Positions 41,902 to 49,788 of a DNA stretch of 64,000 bases are shown here, one piece after another. The stretch is taken from positions 32,091 to 96,090 of the forward strand of contig NZ_BMXB01000013.1 of assembly GCF_014651535.1 (NCBI RefSeq). The letters run 5' to 3'. Within the stretch, counting starts at the first letter, position 1. Each line of letters starts with the position of its first letter. The stretch comes from Salinimicrobium marinum. Its GTDB lineage: Bacteria > Bacteroidota > Bacteroidia > Flavobacteriales > Flavobacteriaceae. A program made the translations under genes and the position numbers. The notes under the pieces are model-generated. The model was not told the DNA's origin, did no database searches, and was given only the letters and a program-made list of their open reading frames with translations.

Positions 41902-43965
41902 ATGAAAAATAAAATAATAGCATTAGCAGTTTTATTTCTGTGTTCAATGGGAGTCGAAGCTCAAATTGACCGCAGTACACCGCCTGAAGCGGGGCCTGCA
42001 CCTAAAATTAATCTTGGAAAACCAGAATCTTTTACCTTAAAGAACGGATTAAAAGTTCTTGTAGTAGAAAATCACAAGTTACCAAGGGTCTCCATGACAC
42101 TTACCATGGACAATCCCCCGGCAGCTTCGGGAGAAAAAGCTGGAGTTTCAGGACTCATGGGATCTATGTTGGGTGAAGGCACCAAAGATATCCCCAAAGA
42201 TGAGTTTAACGAGGAAATAGATTACCTGGGAGCCAGTGTAAACTTCTTTTCAAGAGGAGCATCTGCCAATTCCCTTTCCAAGTACTTCCCAAGAGTACTG
42301 GAACTTGTTGCTAAGGGAACTCTTAATCCAAATTTCACTCAGGAAGAATTTGAGACTGAAAAAGAAAGAGCACTGGAAAACCTGAAATCAACAGAAAAGG
42401 ATGTTTCCTCAAATGCACAAAGATTAGGTACTGCATTAGCGTACGGAAAAAATCACCCTTATGGAGAATTTTCCACCAAAGAATCTATAGAAGGTCTAAG
42501 TCTGCAGGACGTACAGTCATTTTATGATTCCTATTTTGTCCCTCAAAATGCTTTTCTAGTAGTAGTAGGAGATGTAGAAACAAAGGAAGTAAAAAAGCTT
42601 GTTAATCAGCATTTCAAAAACTGGAAAAAGAAAGACCTTCCGGCACAGGAACTGCCTGCTGTAACCAATGTAGACCAAACCCAGATCAATTTCATTGATT
42701 TCCCAAATGCAGTTCAGAGTGAAGTTCAGGTTATGAACGCCATAGAGCTTCAAAAAGGACATCCGGACTATTTTCCGGTTTTAATGGCTAATAAGATCCT
42801 TGGCGGTGGTGGAGAAGCGCGACTTTTCCTTAATCTGAGAGAAGACAAAGGATTTACCTATGGAGCGTACTCCAGCACAGGAGATGATAAATATGCTGCA
42901 AGATTCGTAGCCAGTGCAAGTGTACGTAATGCGGTAACCGACAGTGCGGTTGTTGCCTTTCTTGACGAGCTTCACAGAATAAGAAATGAAAAAGTTTCGC
43001 AGGAAGAGCTGGAAAATGCAAAGGCTAAATACACAGGAGACTTTGTCCTTGCCCTGGAGCGACCTTCTACTATTGCACAATATGCATTAAATATTGAGAC
43101 AGATAAGCTTCCTGAAAACTTCTATGAAACTTACCTGCAAAAGATTAATGCGGTTACCGCAGAAGATATTCAGAGAGTCGCCAAAAAATACTATTTAGCA
43201 GACAACGCCCGAATTATGGTAGTTGGAAAAGGAAGTGAAGTTGCCGAAAAACTGGAAAACTTCACCTATAACGGAAAAGATATTCCAGTAAAGTATTTTG
43301 ACAAGTACGCGAACGAAACCGAGAAGCCCGATTACAATAAGGCAATGGATCCCAATGTAACCGTTGAAACTGTGTTCGACAAGTACATTGAAGCTATTGG
43401 CGGACAGGATGCTGTAGACGCAGTAAACTCTGTTTATATGACTGCTGAAGCCGACATCCAGGGACAAAAGCTGAATATGGAGATGAAAACCACTACAGGA
43501 GGAAAATCATCCAATGTAATATCTGTTGCAGGAAATGTGTTTCAGAAACAGGTTTTCAATGGGGAAGAAGGATTTGTGGTAGCACAGGGACAAAAAGTTC
43601 CTTTTAGCGACGATCAAATAGCTGCAGCAAAGGCTGAAGCAAATCCATTCCCCGAGACAATTGCTGAAAATGCAACTTTAAAAGGAATCGAACAGGTTGA
43701 CGGTGAGGATGCTTATGTAATTGCATTGGATGACACCACCACAAATTACTATAATGTAGCCACAGGCCTAAAGGTACAATCTGTAAAAACGGTAAGCCAG
43801 GGAGGTCAAACAATGACTATCCCAACTGTTCTCAGCAACTATCAGGAGGTGAATGGAGTGAAATTCCCTTTCACTGTTTCCCAATCCATGGGGCCTCAAT
43901 CCTTCACATTTAATGTGAGTGAGATAAAAGTGAATGAAGGTGTTACAGATGCCGATTTTGAATAG
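41902..43965 (+). CDS. M16-like protein, inactive, with LolA-like C-terminal domain
   Basis: This 687-residue protein has a signal peptide (cleavage after GVEAQ, about 20) and two M16 domains, but the zinc motif region reads SGLMGSMLGEGTKD, so HxxEH is absent and it is probably non-catalytic. GGGGEARLFLNLREDKGFTYG near residue 298 is the substrate-side signature. After residue 480 an extra beta-rich domain follows (YIEAIGGQDAVDAVNSV, then NGEEGFVVAQGQKVPF) that resembles the LolA/LppX lipoprotein-carrier fold. It lies 18 bases after the active subunit gene in the same operon and ends at a terminator. Confidence 0.9.
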   Translation: MKNKIIALAVLFLCSMGVEAQIDRSTPPEAGPAPKINLGKPESFTLKNGLKVLVVENHKLPRVSMTLTMDNPPAASGEKAGVSGLMGSMLGEGTKDIPKDEFNEEIDYLGASVNFFSRGASANSLSKYFPRVLELVAKGTLNPNFTQEEFETEKERALENLKSTEKDVSSNAQRLGTALAYGKNHPYGEFSTKESIEGLSLQDVQSFYDSYFVPQNAFLVVVGDVETKEVKKLVNQHFKNWKKKDLPAQELPAVTNVDQTQINFIDFPNAVQSEVQVMNAIELQKGHPDYFPVLMANKILGGGGEARLFLNLREDKGFTYGAYSSTGDDKYAARFVASASVRNAVTDSAVVAFLDELHRIRNEKVSQEELENAKAKYTGDFVLALERPSTIAQYALNIETDKLPENFYETYLQKINAVTAEDIQRVAKKYYLADNARIMVVGKGSEVAEKLENFTYNGKDIPVKYFDKYANETEKPDYNKAMDPNVTVETVFDKYIEAIGGQDAVDAVNSVYMTAEADIQGQKLNMEMKTTTGGKSSNVISVAGNVFQKQVFNGEEGFVVAQGQKVPFSDDQIAAAKAEANPFPETIAENATLKGIEQVDGEDAYVIALDDTTTNYYNVATGLKVQSVKTVSQGGQTMTIPTVLSNYQEVNGVKFPFTVSQSMGPQSFTFNVSEIKVNEGVTDADFE

Positions 43966-43990
43966 CAAAAAGAAAAATAATAAATTGTCT

Positions 43991-44022
43991 AAAAACCGCT
44001 TCCGTTTGGGAGCGGTTTTTTT
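43991..44022 (+). terminator. Terminator after M16 pair
   Basis: A 10-bp perfect stem, AAAAACCGCT/AGCGGTTTTT (43991-44000 and 44011-44020), is followed by more T. The next 365 bases up to 44386 hold no gene I can support. Confidence 0.9.
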
Positions 44023-44386
44023 AATGCCAGCCAGCAGAAAAAGATCTGTACAATTTATCATAAGATCCATTCACAGGAGCTAATCACCGTCACGAAAACA
44101 CGGCAATCTCCATCTTTAAGAAGATACATGTACAATCTGGATATAAATATATAAAAGGACCTGAAAAGTTAAAGCAAACAACTATTATTTCCTCCATATA
44201 AAGGGCAGGATAAGGCTTTATTTAACTGGAAAGGAAAGACAGGAGTTTGTGCAGGAAAGAGATTCCCATAAAAAGGTGTTTCAGATTTGAAATAAATATT
44301 CAGATCAATTTTCAGGAGAATCCTTAAAAAATTCTGAAAATTTTTCACCAAGGTTTGTTAATAATTTAAGTTGGTTCAGCGTCTGT

Positions 44387-44527
44387 TTAAGCTGCTTTGG
44401 TATAATCTTTCTCAGTGATATCAGTTTTGTTCTGAAGCTCAACCAATTCTGCACTAGCATATTGCCAGGCTACCATTGTAAACAGCATAACAAATAGAGT
44501 AAAGCCAAAAAATAGTTTCTTTTTCAT
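44387..44527 (-). CDS. 46-residue membrane or secreted small protein
   Basis: Reading on the minus strand from the ATG at 44527 gives MKKKLFFGFTLFVMLFTMV, a single hydrophobic span at about 5-21, then a polar tail with ELVELQNKTDITEKDY, and a TAA stop. The positively charged start and helix fit an inner-membrane small protein or a secreted peptide. It lies between the terminator of the M16 pair and the EamA gene (minus strand). I do not recognise a family. The call rests on the clean start-helix-tail structure. Confidence 0.55.
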   Translation of the reverse strand: MKKKLFFGFTLFVMLFTMVAWQYASAELVELQNKTDITEKDYTKAA

Positions 44528-44598
44528 TTCACGGACTTTTAGGGGGTTTCAGTTTCGTAGATTAAAGTTAATTTAAAGTTAAAGAAAAACCAAATGAA

Positions 44599-45483
44599 TT
44601 ACTTTCTTTTTTTACTTGTATTAACGATCACTACTCCCAGAAGGATTAAAAGCCCGGAAAATAACTGAAACAAAGTGAACCCTTCACCATCCAAAAGCCC
44701 CCACCCTAGTGCAATTATAGGCACCACATAGGTAACAGAAGTTGAAAAAACAGGATCTGAAATTTGAATAAGCTTATTGAAGATTATTAAGGCTGCTCCT
44801 GTGCCAATAACTCCTAAAACAGCTATATAGAGTAATGATAAAGGAACATTGGGTGCCGTTAAAACACCTGCAGAGAAGAATCCGGTAGTGGCAAGCACAA
44901 TTAGCGCAGGTACCACAATCACCATAAAATTCCCCGTGGTAATAGCAAGAGCCGGAATTGTTTGAAGATGCTTTTTAATGGCATTGGCATTAAATCCGTA
45001 GAAAAGAGATGCCAGCACCACCAATAGAGAGTACCAGTAATTCTGATCGGGGTTTACAGCTGCCCCACTTAAAATCAAAGCCGTAGTTCCTGCCAATCCC
45101 ACGAAAACGCCAATGAATTTACGTTTAATAAAAGGCGCTTCAAATATAAAAATCCCCAGCAACATGGAAAGTAACGGGGTTGTGGAATTAAGGATTGATA
45201 CTATGGCACTGTCAATTTCTGTTTCAGCGAATGAAAAAAGATAAGCAGGAAAGAAAGTTCCGAAAAACCCTGAAAATGCAATCCATTTCCATTGCTTTCC
45301 TTTAATGTGTCTCAGGCTCCTGAAGCCTATAATGATCAGAAATAAGGCTGCAAAAACAGTTCTTAGAGAGCCTACCTGCAGCGGAGTGAGTCCAACCAGA
45401 CCCTTCTTTATAAGAATAAAAGAACTTCCCCACACCACAGAAAGCAGAAGGAGAAAAATCCATTTAAGATTTTTATTGGGCAT
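44599..45483 (-). CDS. EamA/DMT family transporter
   Basis: This 294-residue protein has ten predicted helices arranged as two EamA repeats. Repeat one starts VVWGSSFILIKKGLVGLTPLQVG near residue 17; repeat two includes FYGFNANAIKKHL near residue 160 and ends YVVPIIALGWGLLDGEGF. DMT proteins export amino acids, nucleotides or other metabolites; the substrate cannot be told from sequence. It is a single gene in its own transcript, downstream of gldD on the same strand. Confidence 0.92.
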   Translation of the reverse strand: MPNKNLKWIFLLLLSVVWGSSFILIKKGLVGLTPLQVGSLRTVFAALFLIIIGFRSLRHIKGKQWKWIAFSGFFGTFFPAYLFSFAETEIDSAIVSILNSTTPLLSMLLGIFIFEAPFIKRKFIGVFVGLAGTTALILSGAAVNPDQNYWYSLLVVLASLFYGFNANAIKKHLQTIPALAITTGNFMVIVVPALIVLATTGFFSAGVLTAPNVPLSLLYIAVLGVIGTGAALIIFNKLIQISDPVFSTSVTYVVPIIALGWGLLDGEGFTLFQLFSGLLILLGVVIVNTSKKRK

Positions 45484-45532
45484 CCGGTACTTCGATTCTC
45501 ATTTAAATTAATGGACTACAGAGGAAAAAAAA

Positions 45533-46102
45533 TTATTTATTTTCTTTCCACTTTACCGTTTCCATCAAATGTCTTATATCATTTTTTAGATAAGCCGCTG
45601 CCGGAAGTATAGAATCATAATTCGGCTGCGCTCTGAAGTAAACAGATCCCGTCATAAAATGATTCACACTATCTGTAAGGTAGAATTGTGCCTGGGAAGC
45701 TGCATCTCCCGATACTTCATAGAACATCCCATAAGTATCCCTGGAGGGGTTTACATAAACATCTCCCTCAATTACATCGGCCTTTATTGTGTGCTGTAAA
45801 GGAAGTTTCTGCGCATCCCGAAGAAGAGAATCAAGATTATTGTTAACAGGTTGATAGGTGATAAAAATAGTGCCTCTTAATAACTCATATTCAAGATTAA
45901 GCCAGCAATTGTTGGCGCCACGTGCCTTGGCAATTTCGGCCAGTTTATTTTTTTCAAAAATATAAGGGCAATTGTTGTCTACCAGACCATATTCCGGCGC
46001 AGGATATTCCATAGATAAAAAAGCACTGGGTTTTGGACGGGGATCCTCTGCGCAGGAAACGAACATAAAAATCATCAGGAGAAGTACGAAGGTATTTTTC
46101 AT
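45533..46102 (-). CDS. gldD: Gliding motility lipoprotein GldD
   Basis: GldD is an envelope lipoprotein needed for gliding and type IX secretion in Flavobacterium johnsoniae. The 189-residue protein has a lipobox (MIFMFVSCAED, C near 17) and the characteristic YPAPEY near residue 34, CPYIFEKNKLAEI near residue 45 and YGMFYEVSGDAASQAQFYLTD near residue 124. It overlaps gldE upstream by four bases. The gene order mutY-ssb-gldE-gldD matches what I remember of F. johnsoniae. Confidence 0.93.
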   Translation of the reverse strand: MKNTFVLLLMIFMFVSCAEDPRPKPSAFLSMEYPAPEYGLVDNNCPYIFEKNKLAEIAKARGANNCWLNLEYELLRGTIFITYQPVNNNLDSLLRDAQKLPLQHTIKADVIEGDVYVNPSRDTYGMFYEVSGDAASQAQFYLTDSVNHFMTGSVYFRAQPNYDSILPAAAYLKNDIRHLMETVKWKENK

Positions 46103-47421
46103 ATTCCGGAGATACTTAGTTTTATTTGCTTGATGCGCTTATTATCGATCACTTCCACTGTAAAACTATATCCGTCGAAAAGAATGACATCATTTTTCTT
46201 CGGAAAACTTCCCGAAATTTCCAGCAAAAATCCTGCAAGAGTTTCGGCTTCTCCTTTATTATCTTCAAAGAGAGTGGGATCTTCAAGTTTAAGTACCCGG
46301 TAAAAATCTTTTAAAGGTGTCTTTCCTTCAAACACATAATTGTTATCATCAAGCTTAGAGAAAATCAGATCTTCATCATCAAATTCATCACTAATATCCC
46401 CGACTATCTCTTCAATAATATCCTCAAGAGATATTAACCCGCTGGTGCCACCATACTCATCCACTACAATTGCCAGGTGATTTTTTTTGAGTTTAAAATC
46501 ATTTAGAAGGTCATCCAGTTTTTTATTTTCAGGAACAAAATAAGGCTCTCTCAGCAGGCTGTTCCATTGAAAATCATCCCGCTCTAAGTATGGCAAAAGG
46601 TCTTTTACATACAGGATACCCATTACAGAATCTATATTTTCCTTGTACACAGGAATACGGGAATAGCCATTCTCAATGATCTCCGGAATTATCTCCCGGT
46701 AAGGCTGATTCCCATTTAGCGCAAAAATATCCATTCTCGGCTTCATCACCTGCTTTGTATCGGTATTACCAAATGAGACAATTCCCCTCAGGATCTTCTG
46801 CTCTTCCTTTGTAGTATCATGTTGACTTGTTAGTTCAAGTGCCTGTGATAATTGATCTACGCTTAACCCGCTGCGCTGTTTTCCCAATCGTTCATGAATA
46901 TAAATGGTAGCAGATCTCATTGGCAGACTTAAAGGGGCAAAAAGAACGTCCAGCACATTTAAAGGATATGCCATAAAATAGGAAAAATTCACCCTGTTGC
47001 GGCTGGCGTATACTTTTGGGAGGATTTCACCAAACAAAAGGATAAGAAAGGTTACTACTACTACTTCCAGAATAAACTTGAGATTGATCCCCAGGAAAAC
47101 GGTGTCGATGTTTTGGAAAGCCACATCGGTAAGAGCATCAAAAAGCAGAATGATGGCAATATTAATGGTATTATTTGCCACCAGGATCGTCGCCAAAAGT
47201 TTTTTTGGTTTGTCCAGTAACTTAATAACGATCTGCTCCTTTGCTGTTCTCTTAAGCTCATCGGCTTCGAAATCTGCCGGAGTTAAAGAAAAAAATGCCA
47301 CTTCGGCGCCCGAAATCATGGCAGAAGCGATCAAAAAAAGGAATAAAAAAATGATTCCGAAGAGTTGCGTGAGATCTGGAGCAACTAGAGATAATATTAA
47401 ACTGGCAGGATCAGGATCCAA
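46099..47421 (-). CDS. gldE: Gliding-motility-associated protein GldE (CNNM/CBS)
   Basis: This 440-residue inner-membrane protein has an N-terminal DUF21 (CNNM) region with four helices (about 8-185, SAMISGAEVAFFSLTPAD near 32), two CBS domains (about 205-335, VMKPRMDIFAL and VDEYGGTSGLISLEDIIEEIVG), and a CorC/HlyC domain at the end (about 350-435). CNNM relatives move magnesium or cobalt. GldE is linked to GldD genetically in F. johnsoniae; its exact task is not known. It follows ssb and overlaps gldD. Confidence 0.93.
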   Translation of the reverse strand: MDPDPASLILSLVAPDLTQLFGIIFLFLFLIASAMISGAEVAFFSLTPADFEADELKRTAKEQIVIKLLDKPKKLLATILVANNTINIAIILLFDALTDVAFQNIDTVFLGINLKFILEVVVVTFLILLFGEILPKVYASRNRVNFSYFMAYPLNVLDVLFAPLSLPMRSATIYIHERLGKQRSGLSVDQLSQALELTSQHDTTKEEQKILRGIVSFGNTDTKQVMKPRMDIFALNGNQPYREIIPEIIENGYSRIPVYKENIDSVMGILYVKDLLPYLERDDFQWNSLLREPYFVPENKKLDDLLNDFKLKKNHLAIVVDEYGGTSGLISLEDIIEEIVGDISDEFDDEDLIFSKLDDNNYVFEGKTPLKDFYRVLKLEDPTLFEDNKGEAETLAGFLLEISGSFPKKNDVILFDGYSFTVEVIDNKRIKQIKLSISGI

Positions 47422-47442
47422 AGGTTGTATTTTTAATTAAAC

Positions 47443-47913
47443 TTAGAAGGGTAAGTCATCTTCCTCTTCCTCAGCTGGATTTTGTTTTGCAAAAGTATCA
47501 TTTTTAGGCTTTTGCGCAGGATAATTTTCCTTATTTGATGAACCTGCTGGATTTGCACCCGGCGAACCTCCCTCATTCTTGGGAGTTAGAAAGGTAAAAT
47601 CTGTGCACTGTATTTCGGTAGAATATCTTTCAATTCCTTTTTCATCCTGCCATTTTCGGGTTTTGATCCTTCCTTCAATATATACTTTGTCCCCTTTTTT
47701 TAGATATTTTTCACAAATCTCTGCGGCCTTGTTTCTTACCACTACATTATGCCATTCGGTATTCGTCACCCGTTCTCCACTGGTCTTATTGGTGTAAGTT
47801 TCGTTGGTCGCTAAAGGAAACCTTCCCAAAGAACCACCACCTTCAAAATAGTGCATTTTTACATCGTCTCCTGTATGCCCAATAAGCATTACCTTGTTCA
47901 AAGTTCCAGTCAT
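47443..47913 (-). CDS. ssb: Single-stranded DNA-binding protein
   Basis: SSB coats single-stranded DNA in replication and repair. The 156-residue protein has an OB-fold start (LNKVMLIGHTGDDVKMHYFEGG), TEWHNVVVRNKAAEICEKYLKKG near residue 51, KVYIEGRIKTRKWQDEKG near residue 75, a disordered linker after about residue 110, and the acidic tip EEEDDLPF that recruits partners. It lies between mutY and gldE, transcribed with gldE and gldD. A DUF3127 protein at 18928-19302 has a nearly identical tip. Confidence 0.96.
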   Translation of the reverse strand: MTGTLNKVMLIGHTGDDVKMHYFEGGGSLGRFPLATNETYTNKTSGERVTNTEWHNVVVRNKAAEICEKYLKKGDKVYIEGRIKTRKWQDEKGIERYSTEIQCTDFTFLTPKNEGGSPGANPAGSSNKENYPAQKPKNDTFAKQNPAEEEEDDLPF

Positions 47914-48017
47914 ATTATGATATCTTAAAAAGAATTATTTCTAAAGTAAGTAAAAAAAGTTTTCATTTCTTCTTTTAACTTTCAAAGAATTGGGGAAATT
48001 ACAAAAAAGCAGCTATC

Positions 48018-49058
48018 CTAAAAACAGTAAGACTCAATAAATTTATCAATTAATACAGGTACAGGAAATTCATTAATTTTCTCCAAAGGCACTCCTCCCT
48101 GAGGCAGCTCCCTGCAATTAACGATCCAGAAGCGGGTGAAGATATGTTGGTGAGAAAGTTTATGAACAACAGGCAATTCATTGAAAAGGGCAACAGAAGT
48201 ATTTTCAGATGTGGAATAAGATTGATATTCTTCTTCCTTTACCAGGTTTTCAAAAGAAGTTTCCCCCGAAGTTTCCACCAGCGGAAATTCATATAATCCC
48301 TGCCAGATCCCTTTTCCCTTTCTCTGTTTTAAAAGCGTTTCCTTATCTTCTGAAATAAAAACCAGATAATTAAAATGCCTTTTCCTGATCTTTTGCTTTC
48401 TCAGTTTGATCGGAAGTTGGGCAATTCGTTGTTCCTTATAAGCAATACAATTTCCGGAAAAAGGACAGGTGGGACATTCCGGAAGCTGAGGTTTACATTG
48501 CAAAGCCCCAAACTCCATTAAACCCTGATTAAAATCTGAAGGATTGGTTTTATCAAGTAATTTCTGAGCGAGAATTTTGAATTCCTTTATCCCTTCGGTA
48601 GAGTTAATAGGAGTACTAATTCCGAAAATCCTGGAGAGCACCCGGTAGACGTTCCCGTCCACCACTGCAACGGGCTCTTCATAGCAAATGGAAGCAATTG
48701 CACTAGCTGTATAGTCCCCTACCCCTTTCAGCTGTAATAGATCTTTATAGGTTTCAGGGAAGATTCCTTTAAGTTCGTTGACAATATATTTAGCCGAAGC
48801 ATGCAGGTTGCGTGCACGGGAATAATATCCCAAACCCTGCCATAATTTTAGAACCTCCTCTTCGGAAGCTGCAGCAAGGTCAAAAACGCTCGGAAATCTG
48901 TCTACAAACTTCAAATAATACGGTTTTCCCTGCTCGATCCTGGTTTGCTGAAGGATAATTTCGCTTAACCAGATGTAATAAGCGTCCTTTTCTGAACGCC
49001 ATGGGAGGTCCCGTTTGTTTTCTAAATACCAGTTTATCAAAGTCTTAGAAAATTTCAT
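48018..49058 (-). CDS. mutY: A/G-specific adenine glycosylase MutY
   Basis: MutY removes adenine mispaired with 8-oxoguanine. The 346-residue protein has LPWRSEKDAYYIWLSEIILQQTR near residue 19 with the catalytic glutamate, the helix-hairpin-helix LLQLKGVGDYTASAIAS near residue 105 (ending in the motif aspartate of VAVVDGNVYRV), the iron-sulfur cluster cysteines in CKPQLPECPTCPFSGNC near residue 190, and a NUDIX-like C-terminal domain (about 225-340) with VFISEDKETLLKQRKGKGIW. It lies upstream of ssb and divergent from the HU gene. Confidence 0.97.
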   Translation of the reverse strand: MKFSKTLINWYLENKRDLPWRSEKDAYYIWLSEIILQQTRIEQGKPYYLKFVDRFPSVFDLAAASEEEVLKLWQGLGYYSRARNLHASAKYIVNELKGIFPETYKDLLQLKGVGDYTASAIASICYEEPVAVVDGNVYRVLSRIFGISTPINSTEGIKEFKILAQKLLDKTNPSDFNQGLMEFGALQCKPQLPECPTCPFSGNCIAYKEQRIAQLPIKLRKQKIRKRHFNYLVFISEDKETLLKQRKGKGIWQGLYEFPLVETSGETSFENLVKEEEYQSYSTSENTSVALFNELPVVHKLSHQHIFTRFWIVNCRELPQGGVPLEKINEFPVPVLIDKFIESYCF

Positions 49059-49119
49059 TAGGTAAAAATATTTGACGCAATGATAATTCTTTATTCTGTT
49101 ATTATTTAGTCAATTAGGC

Positions 49120-49151
49120 TTGAATAGTTGCCGATTTAATTCTTATATTTG
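49120..49151 (+). promoter_or_regulatory. Promoter of HU gene
   Basis: TTG at 49120-49122 and TATATTTG at 49144-49151 are 21 bases apart, close to consensus spacing. The leader to the ATG at 49196 is about 40 bases and A/T-rich. Confidence 0.6.
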
Positions 49152-49195
49152 CCTCTTGAAATTTTATAAACCCCTATTTATTAAATAATACGACA

Positions 49196-49486
49196 ATGAC
49201 GAAAGCAGATATCGTAGCAAAAATCTCTGAAAAACTAGGAATGGAAAAAGGAGATGTACAGGCTACTGTTGAAACCTTCATGGAAGAGGTAAAAACTTCA
49301 TTAGAAGCAGGTGACAACGTTTACCTAAGAGGATTTGGAAGCTTTATCATCAAGACCAGAGCTGAAAAAACAGGAAGAAATATTTCCAAAAACACTACCA
49401 TTAAAATCCCTGCACATAATATCCCTGCATTCAAGCCGGCTAAAATATTTGTAGAAGGTGTAAAAACCAACGTTGAGGTAAAATAG
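49196..49486 (+). CDS. HU/IHF-family DNA-binding protein
   Basis: This 96-residue nucleoid protein bends and compacts DNA as a dimer. It starts MTKADIVAKISEKLGMEKGD, has VYLRGFGSFIIKTRAEKTGRN near residue 45, and the DNA-inserting IPAHNIPAFKPAKIF near residue 75. The proline at the arm tip and FKPAK end are usual. It is upstream of a tiny basic protein gene and RNase G, a gene order I remember from Bacteroidota. Confidence 0.95.
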   Translation: MTKADIVAKISEKLGMEKGDVQATVETFMEEVKTSLEAGDNVYLRGFGSFIIKTRAEKTGRNISKNTTIKIPAHNIPAFKPAKIFVEGVKTNVEVK

Positions 49487-49544
49487 CGTACCGTCCTGTT
49501 ATAACACAGGATTAAAATAAATTTATTAATTAAAAAGTCACACT

Positions 49545-49634
49545 ATGCCAAGTGGTAAAAAAAGAAAAAGACATAAGGTAGCTACGCATAAGCGTAAAAA
49601 AAGAAGAAGAGCTAACCGCCACAAGAAAAAGTAG
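49545..49634 (+). CDS. Tiny basic protein, 29 residues, ribosome-associated-like
   Basis: The ATG at 49545 opens a 29-residue ORF that reads MPSGKKRKRHKVATHKRKK and continues with RRRANRHKKK before TAG. About 60 percent of residues are K or R. Nearly identical peptides occur in other Flavobacteriia between HU and rng as I remember, so it is a real conserved gene. From memory it may match a small basic ribosomal protein (bL38) seen in a Flavobacterium johnsoniae ribosome structure; I am not certain of that link. Its stop codon is inside the terminator hairpin at 49626-49650. Confidence 0.8.
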   Translation: MPSGKKRKRHKVATHKRKKRRRANRHKKK

Positions 49635-49650
49635 TTTTCAACTACTTTTT
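49626..49650 (+). terminator. Terminator overlapping the tiny basic gene stop codon
   Basis: An 11-bp perfect stem, AAAAAGTAGTT/AACTACTTTTT, with a 3-base loop and a T tail starts inside the last codons and includes the TAG stop. Ribosomes at the stop codon would cover the left arm. Confidence 0.85.
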
Positions 49651-49756
49651 TTATTTAAAATCGTTCTTTGAAATTGAAATTTTGGCTGCCTGGACTACTT
49701 CAGGTGTCACAAATTTCTTCAGGATTAAAAACCCTGTGATCAATTATTGTTAATCC

Positions 49757-49774
49757 ATCCCGATAAAACGGGAT
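49757..49774 (+). promoter_or_regulatory. Hairpin in the RNase G gene leader
   Basis: ATCCCG-ataaaa-CGGGAT forms a 6-bp perfect stem that ends 14 bases before the GTG start of the RNase G gene. RNase E/G mRNAs are often self-regulated through leader structures, so this could be a cleavage or binding site. No promoter was recognised between it and the terminator at 49626. Confidence 0.35.
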
Positions 49775-49788
49775 AAAAATCGATTAGA

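Noticed and set aside
44169..44351. 60-codon minus-strand frame after the M16 terminator
   Set aside because: Low-complexity, no start context or homology that I recognise.
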